Part shown: piece by piece, positions 1 to 13,016 of the stretch | How positions within the stretch are numbered: the stretch's first letter is position 1 | How the letters are laid out: the number at the start of each line of letters is the position of its first letter | Program-made: the position numbers and the translations under genes | The notes under the pieces: generated by a model | The model's database searches: none | The model's input: the letters and a program-made list of their open reading frames with translations, nothing else | Told to the model about the DNA's origin: nothing | DNA from: Ulota crispa | Lineage: Eukaryota; Streptophyta; Bryopsida; Orthotrichales; Orthotrichaceae | Length of the DNA stretch: 64,000 bases | Assembly (NCBI GenBank): GCA_963920765.1 | Contig: OY987244.1 | Location: forward strand, 33,673,678 to 33,737,677 | Reading direction: 5' to 3'

Positions 1-629
1 CTAGATCCAAGTATGTACCTAGACTTCTGGCAAACTGGACAACTCTCAAGTGTCAAATTCTCCTTCCAATAAAGTGTTCTCCCGTAATCACAGCAGTGTA
101 TGATCTCTGATGACAGTCCCAACTTCAACAACAACTGCTTCAAGTGGTAAGAATTACTTGGGCATCTGTTATCCTTAAGAAGAACATCAGTCTTCAAGAA
201 CATGAAAATCTCATCCAAGCAACGATGGCTAATGGAGAACAGTGTACAGAGGGACATTGGAACAACACAAAACTGCAATATACTACTCTTCGACCCAAGA
301 TACAGTGGTGTTCCAGCGTCATGTAGTAAATCCTCGAGCACTTCTCTCTGGTCCTCTTCTTCATCCTCGCTACATGCTCCTTCATTGTTAGCAAATGTTT
401 CGTCCAATTCATTCACTTCCTCTTGCGATTGCGTACATTGACAATGAATTTCATCTGCTCTATTGAAGAAGTTTTGAGCTAGATCATTGAAATCCACTTG
501 CACGTTATCTGGAACCTGGAAGTACTGGCCATAGTCTCCGGATGTTTCATTTTCTTCTTCATGAAACCTTGGGTCCTCTGTTGGTGATGTGTTGGAATCT
601 CTTGCCACCGAGTGTTCCGCTTCACTCCT
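1..629 (-). pseudogene. CACTA (En/Spm) transposase fragment, tnp2 family, cut by the window edge
   Basis: Reading the minus strand from 629 to 1 gives one open frame of about 209 codons that runs off the window. The order of motifs is that of the plant tnp2 transposase family (CACTA elements): an acidic stretch (EDEEEDQREVLEDLL), then PLYLGSKSSILQFCVVPMSL, then a block with SYHLKQLLLKLGL, IIHCCDYGRTLYWKE and a CPVCQKSRYI cysteine motif. In intact tnp2 proteins this block precedes the catalytic region, which would lie to the left of the window. A TAG lies directly upstream of codon 629, and CTAG/AGG there could be a splice acceptor, so the true upstream exon is not seen. The family call is from motif recognition. 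Whether the copy is active cannot be judged, but the neighbouring element parts are decayed. Confidence 0.72.
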
Positions 630-3600
630 CTAGTCATGACAGTGAAGGAAGTGAGTAATATGCAAGTGCCAGGAAACTCTAATGACGTCGTGACATGTCT
701 TTACGTCTTGCAATATTTCATTATGATAGAAATGCCTACCTGTCATTGTTGGAATTTTTAAAAAGCATGGAACCTACATCGGGCTAGAAATTATGAGATG
801 AAAGCACGCATAGGAGTAATGGTGCTCTTATTTTTCTCAAGAAACATAAATAAGGAAAAGAATGCTTACAAGGACACTTTTTGGTAGATGTTGATTGCAA
901 CCATATTTGCAATGATGGGTTTCAACAACCTCAGCAGCTTCAATTTTCAATCCATGACATTATTCACATGTGCATGGATATTGTCGAATACCTTCACGAG
1001 CTACTATAGCCTTTTCCTCATGGTAAGCCTAGGAAAGACGTTGTGGTGTCATAGTGAATGGATTTCAATACCTCAGTTCTTGTCATTAATAGAAAAACAG
1101 GGTCATTGCCAGAGGAAATTCTTGCACACTGTAAGCCAATGATTCTCAGAACTACTAAAGAGAACAACATTTGAGAATCAATGAATGATCCAAGCGGTTA
1201 CTATTGCGTTACTGAAGTGGATACTATTCTTTGCATAGACTTCATAACATGGAAATTGTTCAAATCCACTTTCCTCTATTACTTTTGAGCGAGCAGGCCG
1301 TGTGCATATGAACGAGTTGTCCCTCATATAACTGATATTGCATTGTAGGGTGATTGCAAGAATGACTTGTACTACATTCTGTCCCCCTCACCTTATGTGG
1401 CTTGTTTTTTGCTTGTCACTTTTGCAAAAGAAGTCATATTGACTTGTCTTTTTAGAGAAACGTGAACATGCAAGTTATTGACATTTACTGATTATTTTGT
1501 TTTTTTTTAAAATCATCCACTAATTTTAAATGGATTGCAATAATATGTCTACCTTGGTTGTTTTGTGGGTTTGTAGTACAATTTTGGGTCCAAAAAAGCT
1601 TTTCTAGGGTTATAAATCAAGGATGTTGTTTATGGAGCATGCTTACATGCATTTATAGAAGGGTTTTGCAAAATTATAAATTCCATGGCATGTACATTGT
1701 CTCAAATTGGGCATGCTATCTCCCTTCATTGGCAAAATACGAAGAAATTCCTTAGCAAAGCAATTGTACCATGTGAATGTGTTTAATGGGTTCTCAAATG
1801 GCCAGTTTTTATTTTATTTTCTCAAATTATTTTACTATTTTCTAAAAAGCAAGAAAGAAATTAGCTTTTTAAAATGATTTTGTTTTGCGCATAACTTTTA
1901 GAATAAAATTTTTCTAGGTCTGAATTCTCACAAGTATGCTATTTTGAGTGCTTTACAAATTGTCCATATTTTATTTTATTTAAAAAAATTATTCCAAAAA
2001 CTCAGTAGTACTATTAGTACTACCAGTATCAAGGGTGTTTGAGACAGAACAGAGAGGTCATCCTTGCAACTACCTTGTACATGGAGTAGGAGTTTGCATG
2101 ACCACATGTATGATTGCTGATATGATAAATTGACTTATACAAAACACCTTACACTACCAGACAAATAAGTGAGAACAAGTGAAATTTTACAAAAATTAAC
2201 TCAAATAATTTTGAAATATTCTTAGTGTACATTGAAAAAAATGATGCGTTTTTTATCAAGAATGTTTCAATAGATCATAGCACAATGCTTGTTCAAAGCG
2301 GGCATCAGTGTTCACGGCTAGAGAAATTGATATCAACATCTGCCATGTACAAAAGTGATGTAATTTTTGACGTTTCATAATTCTTGATATTACAATCCCC
2401 TAAACTTCATGCTCATTTCTAGCTTACACTGTTACCAATATAACAAAACAGATATGTTTAATACAGTAATACCTAAGGAGGCAGAGGAAAATCTGTTTGC
2501 ATGAAATGGTTATACCATTCAGTGCTAGGGAGGTTAACCTTAACATACCATTGTTGCAAGGAATATAGTGAATGTCAAGTTGTAGAGGCTAATTTTGAAT
2601 TGCTCACCAATACATGGAAGTAGATGTGGCCGTCCTGTTTTGTCTTATTCTTGCTCTTGCAATTGATGGACAAATTCAAACTAGATTGAATCCAACATTA
2701 TAGGAATGACGGAATCATTAGTCCTACCAAAAGTTCAGCATTCATGCAAATTATAAGCAACCAACAAACTAAGTAATGCTGGAATCCATGTACTAAAGGT
2801 CACTCATTTATGATAATGAGAAATAAGAGGTGCGACACCTCGGAACAAACCTACATTGCAGTCATGAAATTGGGTAAACCCTAAAAATGAAATGGTATTG
2901 CAGGATCCATAATAGGTTGTATATAGTTCTCAGCAATTCATAGACCAATGAGTGTTGTGTCAACAACAGATTTGTAGAGGGACTTACTTTCACTTCCAAT
3001 ACCGTGAGTCATTCTTGCCGATTCTTGATTTTTTTTATTGAATGTCCTGCCGAGTGGATAGTACTGACGCAGTTGAGGGCTTGGTCATAGTAATTTGAGA
3101 ACTAGAGGGTGACCTATAGCAATCGTCTTGATGATTAAATACACAAAGACGCCTAAACCCTAAATTACAACAATGGAAATACTTGCACTGGTAAGAAGAC
3201 AAGTATACGGACAATCCTAATGAAACTTTGACATTGGGAAATATATGGAAATGCTAACAAGGTCTCTGAAAAAACAAACTTCAAATGACATGAGGTGGCG
3301 AGAAAGGAAAATTTAACCGTTGTGGACCTGAAGTGAATGAAGACAACAAAGTATTGTCAAACCTGTGAAAGATTTGAAATTTGCAGTATAATTTGACAAA
3401 GTGGAAGCAAACTCCACCACTTCATGACAACAAACAAGATGTAAGCAATAAAATAGAAATATCCCGAGCATTGGGGCGCTTAAAATATATCCTGAGCATT
3501 GGGGTGCTTAAAAAATATCCTGAGCATTGGGGAGCTTACCAAGCGCCTTTTGAAAGTGACAATAAGAAACAACAAGTTTGTTAATCCAGGTCTAGTGCAT

Positions 3601-3935
3601 GTGTGCCACTTGTAATCATGGGAGAACACCTACTTTACTGCTGATTAAGAAGGCCACTCTCAATCCCATCAGAATGGACACCTATTGCAGGTATTTGTCC
3701 ATTATTGGACGGATGGATGAAAAAGCACTAATGGTTAGCAAGGCATTTGTTGCTCTTGTAGACAGTGCCTTGAGCGTCAATTAGCAAATGAAAGTGAAAG
3801 TGTTTTTGTATTTGCTTTGAACAGAAATCTATTGTTTGTATTTGCGTGTATAGTACTGCATGTCCAAGAGTTATTTGCAGCGGCGCTCAAGAGACTTTTC
3901 GAAGGTACGGTGACATAAGTGAACAGAACCCCATG
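630..3935. other. No supported gene; interior of CACTA-type debris
   Basis: AT-rich sequence with only short, unconvincing open frames. It lies between the tnp2 fragment and the Transposase_24-like frame, so it is probably internal element sequence, but nothing in it proves that. The only clear structure is the short tandem array near 3455-3540. Confidence 0.5.
3455..3540. repeat. Short tandem repeat, about 33-bp unit, 2.6 copies
   Basis: The phrase GAGCATTGGGGNGCTTA appears three times, at roughly 3466, 3499 and 3524, separated by AAAATATATCCT-like spacers. The copies differ at single bases. No function is apparent. Confidence 0.75.
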
Positions 3936-4078
3936 ACAGGTAAAAAATTGGGTTCACAATGACTAAGTGACAATGACTGTAATGACTAAACAATGATTAA
4001 AAAATGACAGTAAAATGACTATACAGTCATGGTTTAGTCATAGTCAGTTAGATATTGTGGACCTGCTTTTTTACCTGT
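3936..4078. mobile_element. Small MITE-like inverted repeat
   Basis: The left end ACAGGTAAAAAATTGGGTTC (3936) matches the inverted right end at 4054-4078 with a few mismatches. The interior repeats the motif AATGACTA in both orientations, like the subterminal repeats of DNA transposons. About 143 bp, non-coding, no clear target-site duplication read. Superfamily not assigned. Confidence 0.55.
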
Positions 4079-5910
4079 GCCAACTCTCAACAACATTTCA
4101 AGAAATTAGCACCAGAGAGCAGCGCAAAAGGTAAGGTAAGTTGTACTTGTGCACAATTTGCTATGTTGAATCTCTAATCCTTACTGCTTGGAGTGTTTGA
4201 AGAAATAGTTTGGTGTTAGAATTACTGTTAAAATTTACCATTGAAAGATGTAATTTTCTCTAAGCTTTGCATGCACGGAGGTCTTTTAGTAGTGCAACTC
4301 AAGCAGGAAGTCCAACAAGTATCTTGGACATACTTCTGTGTCTCCTCCTAGAAGCAGTCGTTGTTGACAAATTTGGTAACATAAAAACAATCATTTAATT
4401 TTTGAACTTTTTATTTGACATGGTCTTTGCCTTTGCCATTGGATTGTTTATGGTGGACTAAAAGTGATTCCCAAAGCAATTCATGGTGAAAACACGTCAT
4501 ATGTGTGTATTTGTTCACATTGCTGTGTGTCATGGACAAGGGCTGAGATGTTGTGTCCAGGCTAGCCAAAGTTTGCTTTTCTGTGTCCAGAGCAGTGGAT
4601 GTGGCAGGGGATTGGAGGAGAGAAATAGCAGTGCAATAAGGAATGGAAGTATATGTCTTGCATTAATGAAAAAATGAAGGTGTGAAGAATTAACACTTTT
4701 TATTAGTGAACATGGCAGACAGTGCAAATTTTAACTTGATGTTGTTCCGAGCTTAGAGAGAGTGTTGAGCACGATGAATGTGGTTTTGCAATTCTAACGT
4801 TAGGAACTAGACTTTTTGCAGTGTCTGAGGAGAACGGTCGATATAGTACAAGAGAAGGTGAGAACTACATTCCATATCAAATGCAATATGCATGATTGCT
4901 TAGAATTAATGTGAATTTTAGATATAGGAAGAACTTCCCTCATTCTTAAACTGAAATAGTAACTTCTATGTATTCGTATGAATTTCTGTGAGTAGGTATG
5001 GTGCAAACATGAATTTGCTGTAATAGGTACAATAATTTGTATAAGGATTGAGGTCATGTAGAGAGTTTGTATTGTTGATTTCTTCAAGTCAAATGCTATG
5101 TTTAGTAATCATTGAAGCACTAACATCAGCGGAATTTTGGATTTTCCATGGTTTAAAGAGTGATAATGGAATAATGTTTTAAAATTGTGGAATATAGAAG
5201 TCTTGACATCATAATTTTTCCGTCTGTACTGAATATTGTGTTTATATGGATAAGGGTAAGAAAGAAAGGAAAATTGACAGTCCTATTGATGCACTACAAA
5301 TTGCGGAAATGTGGGGAGAAATTCAGAAGTAATTTCTGAAAAGGTTTATTTTAGTTTCTCAAAGTCAACTTTAGTATAATGTGTCAGATATAATTAGTAG
5401 GAGGATGAAATGAAGTAAATGAAGTCCTTGAATATTACATGTTGCAATAGGTGCAAATTCCTTGAAATAAAAGATGTCACAGTCGTAGAAATCTTTGAAG
5501 TCATATGCAAGATGTATGCTATGATCATACCGTGTCAACCTGGAATTATGTGGATTGATTAAATAATTAAGGACTTAAGTATGAAACTCTGTGCTTGTAC
5601 TTTGAAACCTCTGTCTGTGTTTACATTTAATGACACATGATTATGTGAAAGTAGTGTCAACGTATTTGCACAAAAATGACTTACTTCCATGCAATGCAAG
5701 TGTGATATACATGGTGGTATTTTTACTGTGGTGCTTGAAAAAGAGAGGTGTGTACCAAGACACATCCAAACGGTCAATGGCATGGTCCAAAATGACACAT
5801 TAAGTTCATTGGGCGTTCCAGGTGCTACTAACCAAGTGTGCACTTCTAATCTATGATGTTTGTTTTGTTCTGTATTTTTGGTGGAAGCAATGGTCAAAAA
5901 CATGAATTTC
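4079..5910. other. No supported gene
   Basis: AT-rich, with short open frames that lack recognisable motifs on either strand. It leads into the Transposase_24-like frame at 5911. Probably internal transposon sequence by position only. Confidence 0.45.
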
Positions 5911-8093
5911 TAAAGAATAATAGAGCAATCAAGTGAAGGAAGTGATGCTTCCGCCTGGACAAAAGTAGGGAAAAAAGTTAAAAAAATGAGTGCATGCCAA
6001 GTGACAAAAGTGGACAGTGGGTCTATTTTGAGGCCTAGTTCTTCTAAGGAAGGGAAGAAGTTGACGTATAAGGAGGTGGTGATGGGGACACAAAGTGGGA
6101 GTACATCAGCCAACAATGAGAAGGTGCAATCCGCAGATCAGCCAGGAGGTCACCCTAAGAAAAGCAGAAATGAAAAAGTCAGTGATGATAGGGATATGGA
6201 CATGGCAAAAGTAGCAGACAAAGGTATGAAGAATGCTTTTGTTTGATATTGTGCATTTTCTTCTTTGTATCTTAGTGGTTGTCGCGTAATTATTTGTTTG
6301 TGAAACATTTGAATTATGTGAGAAGCCAGTTTTCAGTACTAGACTACTATTGCTTTGATTTTCTCAAGGAATTTGATATATGGTACAATCTTAAACTTCA
6401 TAATTGAAGCAGATGAAGACACACTGTCAGTTGGAAAAAAACTGGGCAGCGGTGTATTCGCTGTGATTACCAAAACAACTACAAAATCACAAAAATTCCT
6501 GCTGTCTGAATCGGTAGGGAGTTTAGAAGATGAACAAAGAGAACAATTGAGCAATGGAGATTTTGCTGTTCAGCCCCGGCATGGAAGGTTGGTGACCAAT
6601 GAGCATAGGCCCAACAATACCAAACGTCGGGAAGTTGGAGGTGAAAAGGTCAAGGAAGGATCACTTCCCCAGAAAGTTAGCCATGAAGTGCCAAAGGGTG
6701 TCAAGGACTTGGCTAGATCAGTGGCCAAGGTACAAGAGTTGCAGGTAAGTTTGTCATGCATGCGTGGGGTGCTTCATGCAAAGTTTTGATGTTTACCATT
6801 TGAAGGAAGGTTTTTCATAAACGTCATTTGTATGCATGTTTATGTAAAGTAAATTGGAAATAGAAGTTTTGTAGTTGCATAACAAATGGAATTGGTATGC
6901 TGAAGCTGCAGCTAATAGACTTATTGTTCTCTAATCTGCTTATGCATGTGCAGGTTGGTCAAGTTTAGAGAATATGTGGACGTGAGGGTGCAATTGTATC
7001 TGATGTTAACCGTGAGAATGGAACTAAAGGGAATAAGTACAGACAAAGCAACATCAGCAACGGTGACGCTAGGTACAACAGCGGGGATGGTAGAGGCGTG
7101 TCGTCAGTCCATGAAATGGTCATTGGAAGTGCAGATGAAAAAAGGGACTTTGCGGATCTTGTAGGCAAAGATGAAATACAGAAACAACAAAATAGAAGAC
7201 GTGAGCACGGGCAGCGGGAAAGAGAAAGCAGAAGAAGACGGCAAGAGGGTTTAACAACTAACATCTTGACAGTGAACAAACAGACTGGGACACCGTATGG
7301 GTATGGCATGGAGGATTGGAAGAGAGATTTAAAAGTCTTGTCTAAAAAACTTAATTTGGCAATACTAAACATTAATCAGCAACCGGAGGGTGCCATGCTG
7401 GAATTGAGCGGGTGGATACAGTAGTCCTGGTATTGTACTGCCCCTGTGCAATTCAAGATTGTGAAAGACATTGTTGCGCGTGCGGTGAGGGTGAGGCATT
7501 CCCAAATATGGGAGAGAATCAGCGTTGGTGAACCAAAATCAGAGGATTTGTCAGATCGCTCATGGAAAACACTAGTGGAACTACAAAACAGCGCTGCTCA
7601 TAAGCGGAAAGCAAAAGACTGCAGACGTGCCAACGCTAGCAGGATCAATTTTGGAAGAATAGGCCCTTCAAGATTGGTTGGTGTGAAGTAAAGATTGGAG
7701 GAGAAGCTACATCGATTGCCAGAGCCAAAAGAAATAGACTTTGAGATGCACAGGGACAAAGGATATGCTAGGGTTTTCTACAAGAATAAGGAAAAACTAG
7801 GGATTGTACATAACGGTGGCGGACCTTCTATGTTAATGCAGAATGGAACTAAAGTGGAGGACCATTTGGATGAATACAGCAGTGAAGCAGAGCACTTCAA
7901 AAGAGAGGCATTGGAGATCAATAGAAAGGGCAGTGGACAAGGGGGGCAATTCTTATCAAAGGAGCAGATTTTGAAGGAACTTGTTGTATTGGAGATGATG
8001 CAGAACATGGAGGCTCTTAAATCAAAACTTCGTGCAGCAAAGTTGGAGAAAGGGCAAAGTATGCCGAAAGTACAAGAATACAACTGTATGTAA
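5911..8093 (+). pseudogene. Transposase_24 / Ptta-En/Spm-like transposon protein, broken by in-frame stops
   Basis: Several plus-strand blocks look coding. Block 1 (5911 to about 6221) is charged and ends at a possible GT donor. Block 2 (about 6369-6744) ends at GAGTTGCAG/GTAAGT. Block 3 starts near 6969 after TTTAG and stays in one frame to 8093, except for a TAG at 7422 and a TAA at 7689. After the first stop the frame reads FKIVKDIVARAVRVRHSQIW, then SWKTLVELQNSAAHKRKA and NASRINFGRIGPSRLVGVK. That W-LVE-Q-S-HK-KA-FGRIGPSRL pattern is typical of the plant Transposase_24 (Ptta/En/Spm) family, an accessory protein of CACTA elements. After the second stop it continues LHRLPEPKEIDFEMHRDKGYARVF, also family-like. 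I infer a degenerate copy; introns spanning the stops are the alternative. Confidence 0.6.
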
Positions 8094-10110
8094 TAAAGAA
8101 GCAACTCAAAAAGCTAAGGGTGAAAGAATATGTGATGATCAAGTAAGTAACCGTCACTGCAAGTCCATTTTGTATGTACTATTGGTTACAATTGAAGGGA
8201 ACTAGTGGTTATGCAAAACTATTTGGTCGTCTTCTTTTGGAGATGCCTAAGTATTGTACACTGCATGATTACTATTATAACGTGTAGTTGAACATACGTG
8301 TAGGACATTTTTAACAATGAGGACGATGACTTTGTGGAGCCGTCCTACACATCTTGAAGTATGAGGAGGCGAGTGTTGTATGACTGATTAATGCGATGAT
8401 GGAGTTTGCAAGGTATTTTTATTTTGCCCCTTAAAATTTGGAAGGGGAATGTTGTATGATGAGATTTTGAGAAATGTATGTAATGAAAATGGATGATGCT
8501 GTAAAGTGTGCTCAGAGGGAAGGTGGAGACAGGTTGTTTTTTTTTAATTGTGCAAGGGGCAAGTGTAATATTGTAGTCAGGAATGACAAGGGAGTGTGAT
8601 TGAAGGTAGGTAGTTGAATACATTGGATGCATTAAGAATTCTTTGACCTCCTCTGTTGGTAGCAGTTGATGTCAAGTGTTGAATATGATTGAGGGAGAGC
8701 GTTTTGACTGACTGCAATATATGTGCTTTATAATGTTAGTATTTTGGAGTAGTTGCTTTGTACATGTTTCCTCATTGATGATGGGAGCCTGGAATTGGCA
8801 GATTCTGACTTAATGGTGGTGAACTGTGAATTGAATCTCTTTCCAAAAAATGAAATTTAATGAGTAGGACCATTGTGTGTTGCATTCGAGTGCATGGATG
8901 TGTTGTGAATGTTGTTGTAATAGATTTTTAGTTGTGATGCTTCTAATTCTTAGTTTGTTGGAGTTGTGACTGCGGTAGTATATATTTGTCATCAGCTAGA
9001 GTTCAAAGAGAGGATCTTGCAGTAACAATTATTGCATGAACACGTGAACATTTGTAATATTTGCAGTAGATGCATGTTGTCATTTTTAAGCTGAAAATTA
9101 AATGTTTATGTTTGACTCCAGAACTGAATGTGGTACTAATGTTTGTGAGACAAAACTCTGCAAGTTTGTATTTCCTGCTATTTGCTAAGGACGTGTATGT
9201 GTTTTTGGAACAGGATGGTAGATGTGGTAAATTACATTGACGCCAATTAACCGCTTCAGTGATTACTTCTACTACTATGTGAAGGGGAAGGAGCACAACA
9301 AGAACATGGAGGACAATGGTCTTTGAGAGTTTTCTATAAGGAATGGAGTGAAACTATTATATTATTGTATTGAAACTGTTTGTTCTCATTAGTACAATGT
9401 ATTGATGTGTTTGTTAGTGGATAGTGTGATTGTGTAATGAACACAAGGAATAATACGCTGTGATTGTTTCATCCCATGTTTAGGTTGATATTTGTGTTCA
9501 CGTGAAGGCAGATGTTGCTGAGGTAGGGAGGGGATTTTGGAGCCAGGTTCTAACAAGAGGTTTTAGCTATAGACGACAATGTTGTTAGAGTGAGAAGTGT
9601 TGGAGATGTCAAAGTTGCAGTGTTTGTACCTGTGTTAATGTAGTTAAGTGTGAATTTGTGGTTTGGGAGTAGTTCTCATTGTCTGATGAAGAAGCGTGAC
9701 ATGTTTACAGACGTACACTTTCCATTGCACAAGTACAACTGTTCCGTATTGTATGTGTGATTGTGATGCTTGAAATCTAAGTACTTAATAGAGTGGGAGC
9801 ATCTTTTTTAATACAGCTATTTCCATTGCAAGTGGTGTTCTTGTGTGCAAAAGAGTGCATATTTGAGTTCCCCAGATTCCATGTATTGTGAAGATGTGTC
9901 TACTCATTTAATATAGAAGAAGAATTTGTTATTTAGAGTAGATTTTTTGTTACAGTAAGCAAAGTAGATGTACATTTGGACGCAATGGAACTTGAGAGAG
10001 TGGCACCCCTGAGAGGAGCATTCCAGAAATTGCAATGCATGCAAAGTACAAGCCCAAATGAATAAAACCAGCTCATCCATTAGCCGTAGTTCACAAAGCA
10101 ATATTAAAAA
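8094..10110. other. No supported gene; probable 3' part of the CACTA element
   Basis: AT-rich and G/T-rich on the plus strand, with no convincing open frame. It lies between the Transposase_24-like frame and the subterminal repeats of the presumed right end, so it is probably the downstream part of the element. Confidence 0.45.
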
Positions 10111-10254
10111 ATTGACATAATTGTGTCAGTTATCAACACAAAATTGACATGAATGTGTCAAAAAGCGGTCCTAATTACCACATCCTAATTTACATTGAAG
10201 TTGACATGAATATGCCAATTTTTTGTCAATTAGGACCATATTTTCCTTGTGGTG
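10111..10254. mobile_element. Right end of a CACTA element with subterminal repeats
   Basis: The stretch ends TTTTCCTTGTGGTG at 10254, the inverse of CACCACAAGGAAAA, which resembles the CACTACAAGAAA termini of plant CACTA transposons. Just inside are related repeats: ATTGACATAATTGTGTCA (10111), ATTGACATGAATGTGTCA (10143), TTGACATGAATATGCC (10201), and an inverted GGTCCTAATT/AATTAGGACC pair. Closely spaced subterminal motifs are characteristic of CACTA ends, where the element's own protein binds. The matching left terminus lies outside the window or was not found. Confidence 0.6.
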
Positions 10255-10256
10255 AA

Positions 10257-10720
10257 GATAGTTTATTGAAAAACATTGGTGTTGAATTTTTGAGATTTGA
10301 TTCCATGGATATGTAGGAAAAATTCATATGCACATCTTCCATGCTAAAAAAAAACAACCTTAAGTAACAAAAAGTTTATCAACAAAAGATTCAATGAAAC
10401 ATGTGATAGGCCTAAATTTTGTAAAACATCTATTTTTCTATGAAAATCAAAATTTGTTGTTTGACTCAAATATTGTAACTTAGTTTGTATCTTTTAATAC
10501 AATATTTTGTTTACTTGATGAAAAGCAAGATTTTCATAGAAAAATATATGTTTTACAAAATTTAGGCCTATCACATGTTTTATTGAATCTTTTGTTGATA
10601 AAGCTTTTGTTACTTAAGGGAGGTCTTTTTTAGCATGGAAGATGTGCGTATGAAAATTTCCTACATATCCATGGAATCAAATCTCAAAAATTCAACACCG
10701 ATGTTTTTCAATAAACTATC
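10257..10720. repeat. 464-bp foldback with 190-bp arms
   Basis: Bases 10257-10446 and 10531-10720 are inverted copies in constant register (paired positions sum to 20977), with scattered mismatches and an 84-base AT-rich loop. Arm pairs include GGTGTTGAA/TTCAACACC and TCTATGAAAA/TTTTCATAGA. It begins only three bases after the CACTA end. Its arm sequence, and the flank TGTAAAACCAT...GAGTTTTGGTTTTT just outside, resemble the large palindrome at 58.0-59.3 kb, so the two look like one family. Confidence 0.85.
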
Positions 10721-11283
10721 ATGTAAAACCATGAATTTCTTCCAAAACTATTCACCAAAAAAATGGAGTTTTGGTTTTTAGGAACTGAAATTTGGTATAC
10801 TTTCATGGTGTTGCACAAGGATGCAAGGATAATTTTTTAACAAAATATTCCAATTGTACTCCATATTTCACCAAAAAAATTGAATGGTTGAAATAGGCAA
10901 TTGGTAAGCACCTTGTACCACATTGTACACCTCCATTTGATATGAAACATTTCCAACATATACGTGCCTTGGTCTTTTACATGGGAAAATTAAACCTCAA
11001 CTTTGTGTAGAGCAATTGTTTTGTTATAAGAGTGGTCAAAGGTCTTGAATTTATTGGGCAACATCAGTTTTTTTCTGTCACTTTAGATGTCAATATCTCA
11101 CTCCTCTACATCTAGAATGAGCTAAATCTCTTTAAAAAAAATACCTCCCATAGTCTAGGGCAAGATCTTATGACTGGATTTTCAAAAATAAAAAACTTTT
11201 TCCTACATTTATACTCATTCCTCCAAAGATGGCAATTTTTAGTATCTTTCACTAAAAAAAGGGCTTAGGCCTTTAGGAGTTAA
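10721..11283 (+). mobile_element. TTAA-ended inverted-repeat element, right part (copy A)
   Basis: The right terminus reads GGGCTTAGGCCTTTAGGAGTTAA, ending at 11283. The 350 bp before it (from about 10950) match, in opposite orientation, the element at 29585-30492, for example CCTCAACTTTG, GTCAATATCTCACTCCT and ACCTCCCATAGTCTAG. A related, more diverged copy is at 56518-57199. I could not find a TTAACCCC-type left end; the sequence abuts the foldback, so this copy may be truncated or nested with it. Confidence 0.65.
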
Positions 11284-12642
11284 GCGTTTTCAATTAAATG
11301 AAAGCTTTTCCTTTAACAATGTACCTATATTTCAAGGAGATTTCAATAGATAAATATTTCTATATTGATCATATTTCAATGTTTGTGATGTAATCTCTTC
11401 TTTTAAAGATAAGCCTTTGAAACAACAAAAGTTGTTTTACAAATGTGTCAAGTAGCTTTGCAAAAGATGGAGAAGTTGGTTGAACAAAATATCATACTTT
11501 TGACTTTCATTTATTGAAGAATATTGGGCCTTTAAGATAGCATTTGAAACCTTCCACTTGAAGGTTCTACATTATCAACTTGGAAAGTCACCTTTCATAA
11601 TTTACATGCCACCAACTTGCATCAAATTGAGTAAATTTTTCTTTTTATTTTAGAGGTTTTTATGCTAAATATGATGCATGTTGAAGTTCTTGGACAAAAG
11701 TTCAAAGGTCAAAATACTTGATCAAGTAGTTGTATAAAACTTAGATTCTAAATGACTTCCAACTACTGGTATTAGTTGGAAAAGACTACATTATAACTAC
11801 TCAACATGTACAATCTTGTAGTAAAAACACAAGAGTGTTGGTTTTTTATTTAATAACTACATGTGTATGAAAATTTGAATTCATAAAGGATCTTAATTGG
11901 AAACATAACTAGCAAATGCCACATCAATTATCACATGTAAAATAATTAGAAATTTTACTAGCAATTACAACAAATTCCTTGTTTTCCTAATATGAATTCC
12001 TCCTTCTCTAAAAAAAGGTCCTTTCTTTAATGATATTTTTGAATGTTGCTGTTACCTCAACTTGATCACTTATATGTATATTTAGCCCCTATTCTTAGCA
12101 ACTCCACTTGATAACCCTACCCAATCATTTAGCCTTGCAAAATGGGGGTCAATCTCCATTTTAATAGATTTCCCCTTCTCTATTCTTCAAAAAATAGATT
12201 TGACTCCATTTCAACCCTTTCCTCCAATAATCCCACTTGAACCCCACCACTTCAACTCCACCAAACTTTTATTTAGCTTTGCTACATGAGACCATCAACT
12301 TGTTTGTACATAAATACTTGCAACACAAAACTAACTCATAGTGATGCAAATGCATAATGCTTTTTTTAGCTTAAAAATTTCAGAAATAGGAATGACAAGT
12401 TCTTGATCACTATACCCAAACCTATGAAAACAAGACTAGAATCTTTATTTCATTTTTAACTGTAGGACAAACATGAGAAAAAATAGTTACCCAATGTATT
12501 CCAAGTTTCCAATCATCCAACTAGAGGACAAAAGGCACAACCCTCCCCAACATGCATTGGACGTTGGAGAGAACTCAAAGTTAAATTTAGAGAGTGATAT
12601 GTTGCCCCATCGATTCCCAACCTGTGATCAAGAGACATAAGC
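11284..12642. other. No supported gene; repeat-derived AT-rich DNA
   Basis: No open frame with recognisable motifs and no clean terminal repeats. The composition resembles the flanking elements, so it may be older repeat debris. Confidence 0.4.
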
Positions 12643-13010
12643 TTAACCCTTAAAAGATAAAAGGATCACCATGGCTTGCCTTGCATGTAGCATTCTACAA
12701 TGTTTTGCACATGGGCACCAATAGTATTGCTTCAAAAAGTTGGAAAAGTCAATAGTGCATGGTGCCCTCATGAAAATTGCAAGAAGGGTAGCTTGGGAGC
12801 TAACACCATGTTTCTGAATCTTATCACAATTTGGGTTACAAAAAAAAACAAATGCATCTCAAGAGGTAATTTTTTGTCTTCCATGATGAACCATGTGTTT
12901 ATGGTCACTTCTGAAAAAAAATCAGATGAAAAAAGATATTTCTCTAAATTACAAAATCTTTTTTTAGAGTCAGAGGACTTTTTTTGTCCTCCTTGATGTT
13001 TAGGGGTTAA
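12643..13010. mobile_element. Possible TTAA-ended element; right end clear, left end tentative
   Basis: The sequence at 12999-13010 (TTTAGGGGTTAA) is a right terminus of the family. A candidate left end, TTAACCCTTAAA, is at 12643, matching 11 of the 12 terminal bases, but similarity stops there. The pairing is therefore uncertain. Confidence 0.4.
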
Positions 13011-13016
13011 GTTAAC

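Noticed and set aside
3455-3540. CRISPR-like spaced repeats
   Set aside because: Only three degenerate copies in a plant genome, no regular unique spacers.
11284-12642. A possible larger TTAA element spanning from copy A to 13010
   Set aside because: No matching left terminus or shared interior with other copies could be found.
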